DNA of 8,178 nt from JAJTHJ01 sp046316025 (lineage in GTDB: Bacteria > Pseudomonadota > Gammaproteobacteria > Burkholderiales > Burkholderiaceae_F), in contig JBKCXU010000037.1 of NCBI GenBank assembly GCA_046316025.1, positions 1 through 8,178 on the forward strand, given 5' to 3'. The notes under the pieces were generated by a model. The model was given only the letters and a program-made list of their open reading frames with translations. It did no database searches and had not been told where the DNA came from. Positions within the stretch are counted from its first letter, which is position 1, and every line of letters starts with the position of its first letter. A program made the translations under genes and the position numbers. Positions 5,513 through 8,178 of the stretch are shown piece after piece.

Positions 5513-7015
5513 TCATTCAGCATCAAAGCCATCCTCCACGTGCTCCGCGGCGCGCAGCACCGCCCGCGCCTTGGCCTCCGTCTCGCGCCATTCCATTTCG
5601 GGCACGGAGTCGGCGACGATGCCGGCGCCGGCCTGCACGTACAGCACGTTGCCCTTGACCATGCCGGTGCGGATGGTGATCGCGAGGTCCATGTCGCCGG
5701 CAAACGAGAGGTAGCCGACCGCGCCGCCGAAGATGCCGCGCTTGGTGGGCTCCAGCTCGTCGATGATTTCCATGGCGCGCACCTTGGGTGCGCCGGACAG
5801 CGTGCCCGCGGGGAAGGTCGCGCGCAGCACGTCGAGGTTGGAGAGCCCCGGCTTCAGGCGCCCTTCGACGTGGCTCACCAGATGCTGGACGTGCGAGTAA
5901 CGCTCGACCACCATCTGCTCGGTCACGCGCACGCTGCCGGTCTCGGCGATGCGGCCGATGTCGTTGCGGGCAAGATCGATCAGCATCAGATGCTCGGCCC
6001 GCTCCTTGGGGTCGGCCGCGAGTTCGGCGGCGAGCAGCGCGTCCTGCTCCGGCGTGCCGCCGCGCGGGCGCGTGCCGGCAATCGGCCGCAGCGCGACGAT
6101 GCGCTCGTGCCCGCCGGGCGTGACGCGGTCTTCACTGCGCACCAGAATCTCCGGCGAAGCGCCGATCACCTGATGGTCGTCGAAGTCGTAGTAGTACATG
6201 TACGGCGACGGGTTCAACGTGCGCAGCGCGCGGTACAGCGACAGCGGCGCATCCGCGTACTGCTTGCTGATGCGCTGGCCGAGTACCACCTGCATCGCGT
6301 CGCCGGCGGCGATGTACTCCTTGGCGCGCTCGACCGCACGCAGGTAGTCCGCTTGGGCAAACTCGCGCCGCTCCGGCCGCCGCACGCTGGCGCGCGTGTG
6401 CGGCGGCTCGACCGGCCGCGCCAGGCGGCTGCGCAGTTCGCGCAGCCGCTCGCGCGCGCGAGCGTAGCCCTCGGGGTGCGTGGCGTCGGCGTAGACGATC
6501 ACGTAGGCGCGGCCGGAGAGGTTGTCGATCACCGCCAGTTCTTCGGTGAGCAGCAACTGGATGTCGGGCAGGCCCAGGTCGTCAGGCTTGAGGCGCGCGA
6601 GCTTCTTTTCGATCAGCCGCACCGTGTCGTAGCCGAAGTAGCCGGCCAGCCCGCCGCAGAAGCGCGGCAGTCCCGGCCGCAGCGCCACTTTGTAGCGCGC
6701 GAGATAGCTCTCGATGAAGGCGAGCGGGTCGCCATCGTGGGTCTCGACCACGCGACCGTCAGTCATTATTTCAGAGACGTGCTGGCCCGGCTCGCCGATG
6801 CGCACGCGCAGCGCGGTGCGCGCCGGCAGGCCGATGAACGAGTAGCGGCCAAAGCGTTCGCCGCCGACCACCGACTCCAGCAAAAAACTGTTCGGCCCGT
6901 TGGCGAGTTTCAGGTACAGCGACAGCGGCGTGTCGAGGTCGGCGAAGCTTTCCGCAATCAGCGGAATGCGGTTGTAGCCCTGCTGGGCCAGCGCACGGAA
7001 TTCGAGTTCGGTCAT
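5513..7015 (-). CDS. trpE: anthranilate synthase component I
   Basis: Converts chorismate to anthranilate with ammonia from TrpG, the committed step of tryptophan synthesis. It is 500 residues, full length and not fused to TrpG. The feedback-inhibition element LLES is at 45-48. Chorismate-binding core motifs are NPSPYMYY (268-275), PIAGTRPRG (311-319), DLARNDIGR (347-355), TFPAGTLSGAPK (400-411) and YVQAGAGIVADS (459-470). The intact LLES motif and the NPSPYMYY segment suggest it remains Trp-inhibited and is TrpE rather than PabB. The ATG at 7015-7013 has no clear ribosome binding site; it overlaps the stop of a five-codon ORF (ATGA). A Trp-rich leader ORF and hairpin lie upstream, so transcription is probably attenuated by charged tRNA-Trp. 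Confidence 0.98.
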   Translation of the reverse strand: MTELEFRALAQQGYNRIPLIAESFADLDTPLSLYLKLANGPNSFLLESVVGGERFGRYSFIGLPARTALRVRIGEPGQHVSEIMTDGRVVETHDGDPLAFIESYLARYKVALRPGLPRFCGGLAGYFGYDTVRLIEKKLARLKPDDLGLPDIQLLLTEELAVIDNLSGRAYVIVYADATHPEGYARARERLRELRSRLARPVEPPHTRASVRRPERREFAQADYLRAVERAKEYIAAGDAMQVVLGQRISKQYADAPLSLYRALRTLNPSPYMYYYDFDDHQVIGASPEILVRSEDRVTPGGHERIVALRPIAGTRPRGGTPEQDALLAAELAADPKERAEHLMLIDLARNDIGRIAETGSVRVTEQMVVERYSHVQHLVSHVEGRLKPGLSNLDVLRATFPAGTLSGAPKVRAMEIIDELEPTKRGIFGGAVGYLSFAGDMDLAITIRTGMVKGNVLYVQAGAGIVADSVPEMEWRETEAKARAVLRAAEHVEDGFDAE

Positions 7016-7077
7016 GGAGCAGCCGTCATGTTGCAGCCGGAAGGGCTGAGCGACCCGCGGGGCCGCAATGATGGACG

Positions 7078-7115
7078 AAAAGCAAGCCAGGGGTGGCCGC
7101 GCGCTGCGCGCGGCC
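7078..7115 (-). terminator. attenuator hairpin of the trpE leader
   Basis: On the minus strand GGCCGCGCGC-A-GCGCGCGGCC (7115-7095) makes a stem of up to 10 bp, 10 nt after the leader stop codon. A T-rich TTGCTTTT lies at 7085-7078, nine nt beyond the stem. Alternative pairings exist. CAGGGG in the leader codons 29-30 (7152-7147) pairs with CCCCTG (7093-7088) right before the T-rich stretch. GGCGT of codons 34-35 (7136-7132) pairs with ACGCC (7121-7117). GGCCCCGCGCGC in codons 16-20 (7189-7178) resembles the stem's 5' arm and could compete for its 3' arm. These mutually exclusive structures fit attenuation, though the T-run spacing is not ideal. Confidence 0.65.
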
Positions 7116-7125
7116 GGGCGTGGGA

Positions 7126-7236
7126 CTAGCTACGCCAGCACCAAACCCCCTGCGCGTGCCAGCCGGTGGGCTTGCAGGCGCGCGGGGCCGTCCGCCGGGC
7201 GGCGGGCGCGAAGCTTGGTGTCGAAACGAGGCTCAT
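7126..7236 (-). CDS. trpL: trp leader peptide (attenuation control of trpE)
   Basis: A 36-codon ORF ending TGWHAQGVWCWRS, with Trp at 26, 32 and 34, that is three Trp codons in nine positions next to the stop. Trp is rare elsewhere, and this cluster directly before trpE is the signature of a ribosome-stalling leader: with scarce Trp-tRNA the ribosome would stall there and change folding of the downstream hairpin. Its ATG (7236-7234) overlaps the gph stop as ATGA, so it may be translated by coupling from gph. No ribosome binding site is apparent and there are no internal ATG, GTG or TTG codons. It is longer than classical trpL (14 residues in E. coli), and the N-terminal part has no recognised role. 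The same frame continues upstream through gph without a stop, so the true start is inferred. Confidence 0.72.
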   Translation of the reverse strand: MSLVSTPSFAPAARRTAPRACKPTGWHAQGVWCWRS

Positions 7237-7952
7237 GCGGTTGCGGAGTGTGCCGCCGGCTGCATCTGCGCGGTGAGAAACCGCGCGGCATCGGCAAGCG
7301 TGGGCACTATAGCAGCGACTCCGGGTTGGCCGGCCAGCGCGTCGACACTTTCGCCCTCGTTGTAGCCGGTGCGCACCAGCACCACCGGCATGCCGGCGGC
7401 GCGGGCGGCGAGCGCGTCGTTGATCGAGTCGCCGATCATCAGCGTGTCGGTCGGCGACACACCGAGCCGCGCGCAGGCTTCGAGCAGCAGCGCGGGGTGC
7501 GGCTTTTTCTCGGCGACCTCGTCGCTGGCCACCACCGCATCGAAGCACGGCGCCACCGCCATGCTCGCCAGCAGCGGCAGCGTGAACTCGCGCGGCTTGT
7601 TGGTGACGCAGGCGAGCTTGAGACCCGCGCCGCGCAACTGGTCGAGCGCAGCCGGCACGCCGTCGAACAGCGCCGCGTGCCGGCCGTTGACCGCGTGGTA
7701 GTGCGCGTAGAACGCAGTGCGGCCGCGGGCGAAGCTCGCTTCGTCCGCACGGCCGGCCGGATCGTCGGTCAGCGCTCGATGCACCAGCATCTCGGCGCCT
7801 TTACCGACGAATGCGGCAATCCGCGCCAGCGGCAGCGCCGACAAGCCAAAGTCCGCGCGCATCGCATTGGCCGCCGCGGCGAGGTCGGGCGCGGTGTCCA
7901 TCAAGGTGCCGTCCAGATCGATCAGCACCGCTTGGGCGCGTTGACCGTTCAT
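7233..7952 (-). CDS. gph: phosphoglycolate phosphatase (HAD superfamily)
   Basis: Hydrolyses 2-phosphoglycolate, a by-product of DNA repair and oxygenase side reactions, to glycolate. The 239 residues carry the HAD motifs in order: I, IDLDGTLMDT at 11-20 (nucleophile Asp12, acid Asp14); II, CVTNKP at 115-120; III, the Lys in EKKPHP at 148-153; IV, MIGDSINDALAARAAG at 172-187. The helical cap between I and II is of the Gph/PGP type. The ATG at 7952-7950 overlaps the stop of the upstream gene (ATGA), with GAGG 7 nt upstream. The frame is open further upstream to the window end, but those residues overlap the preceding gene. The stop overlaps the trp leader ATG. Other HAD phosphatase substrates cannot be excluded, but gph next to trpE is a widespread proteobacterial order. 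Confidence 0.94.
   Translation of the reverse strand: MNGQRAQAVLIDLDGTLMDTAPDLAAAANAMRADFGLSALPLARIAAFVGKGAEMLVHRALTDDPAGRADEASFARGRTAFYAHYHAVNGRHAALFDGVPAALDQLRGAGLKLACVTNKPREFTLPLLASMAVAPCFDAVVASDEVAEKKPHPALLLEACARLGVSPTDTLMIGDSINDALAARAAGMPVVLVRTGYNEGESVDALAGQPGVAAIVPTLADAARFLTAQMQPAAHSATA
7306..7314 (-). promoter_or_regulatory. extended -10 promoter candidate for leader-trpE, inside gph
   Basis: The minus strand reads TGCTATAGT, an extended -10 (TGn plus TATAGT, 5 of 6 consensus). No good -35 is seen 16-18 nt upstream, which extended -10 promoters tolerate. Transcription would start near 7299, giving about 63 nt before the leader ATG. The element forces an ATA isoleucine codon (gph Ile215), normally rare in GC-rich genomes. 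Confidence 0.45.
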
Positions 7953-8178
7953 CGGCACGCCTCGACGAAGACCTTCAAGTCGCCGAGGCGATGTCCCCAG
8001 TACACCACAATCGGCGTGTCCTGCGCCTCGACCACGTACGCGGGCTTGAACACGCCCTGGATCGCGACCGCGGGCACGACTTCCTGGCCGAAGCGCTCCA
8101 GCCACGCACGCGCGTTTTGCACCGCTTCCTTGTTCAAGCGCTTGCGGCTGTTGATTTCGCTGTTCGATCCCTTGCACT
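7949..8178 (-). CDS. hypothetical protein, C-terminal part (5' end beyond window)
   Basis: A frame open from the window edge to a TGA at 7951-7949, giving at least 76 residues. It reads KGSNSEINSRKRLNKEAVQN, then a helix-like ARAWLERFGQEV and strand-like segments (VVPAVAIQGVF, AYVVEAQ, TPIVVYW, LKVFVEA). I do not recognise the family. A TTG at 8137 is a possible start of a 62-residue form, but the frame continues upstream without a stop, so a longer protein is as likely. Its stop overlaps the gph start (ATGA), which supports it as a real, coupled gene in the same operon. No transmembrane segment or metal-binding cluster is visible in this part. Confidence 0.6.
   Translation of the reverse strand, partial: CKGSNSEINSRKRLNKEAVQNARAWLERFGQEVVPAVAIQGVFKPAYVVEAQDTPIVVYWGHRLGDLKVFVEACR

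Noticed and set aside
4496..7129. 877-codon plus-strand open frame opposite ltaE and trpE
   Set aside because: It is antisense to two certain genes, has no family motifs, and shows the low-complexity Arg/Gln/His composition typical of a shadow frame in GC-rich coding DNA.
7126..7548. Longer 140-codon version of the trp leader frame extending into gph
   Set aside because: The upstream part is an out-of-frame shadow of gph with Arg/Ala-rich composition. Only the segment after the gph stop has a Trp-codon cluster and regulatory context.
1..8178. CRISPR array, tRNA/rRNA gene, insertion sequence or prophage
   Set aside because: There is no spaced direct repeat set, no tRNA-like cloverleaf or CCA end, no transposase motif and no phage gene; the window is almost filled by recognised genes.

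Overview
The window is a high-GC proteobacterial chromosome segment in which every convincing gene lies on the minus strand. It carries a tryptophan-biosynthesis locus. Reading in transcription order (right to left), it holds: the end of an unrecognised gene, gph (phosphoglycolate phosphatase), a short tryptophan-rich leader peptide with an attenuator-like hairpin, trpE, ltaE (threonine aldolase), a VapB/VapC-type toxin-antitoxin pair, trpG, trpD, a GNAT acetyltransferase, trpC, and ung (uracil-DNA glycosylase), which runs off the left edge. The order gph-trpE-trpG-trpD-trpC-ung and the TrpE N-terminus (MTELEF..GYNRIPLIAE..) recall Betaproteobacteria, especially Burkholderiales. That assignment is from memory of gene order and sequence style, not from a search.

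Right part (about 5440-8178). gph is coupled to the preceding gene by an ATGA stop/start overlap. The gph stop overlaps, again as ATGA, the start of a 36-codon leader ORF whose last eleven codons contain three Trp codons (W26, W32, W34). A 10-bp GC hairpin and a T-rich stretch follow, and then trpE. This is the layout of a ribosome-mediated trp attenuator and is the most informative regulatory feature in the window. An extended -10-like sequence inside the gph 3' end could start the leader-trpE transcript. A 24-bp perfect GC palindrome separates trpE from ltaE.

Middle part (about 3640-5440). ltaE is followed by a toxin-antitoxin pair (AbrB-fold antitoxin, PIN-domain toxin) with its own near-consensus sigma70 promoter and a strong ribosome binding site. 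ltaE and this pair interrupt the usual trpE-trpG junction, so trpGDC may be transcribed partly from the toxin-antitoxin promoter.

Left part (1-3640). trpG and trpD are 5 nt apart. A GNAT gene is wedged between trpD and trpC, and trpC overlaps ung by GTGA. TrpE+TrpG convert chorismate to anthranilate, TrpD adds the phosphoribosyl group, and TrpC forms indole-3-glycerol phosphate. TrpF, TrpB and TrpA are not in the window. The left edge is anomalous. Bases 1-212 form one long imperfect palindrome with no indels, centred on a dRS3-like hairpin repeat lying in the ung frame. The expected C-terminal HPSPLS motif of Ung is not seen, so either a real inverted duplication/insertion or an assembly fold-back has altered the end of ung.

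I see no clearly novel multi-gene system. The items most worth checking are the trp attenuator, the interrupted trp operon and the palindromic left edge.
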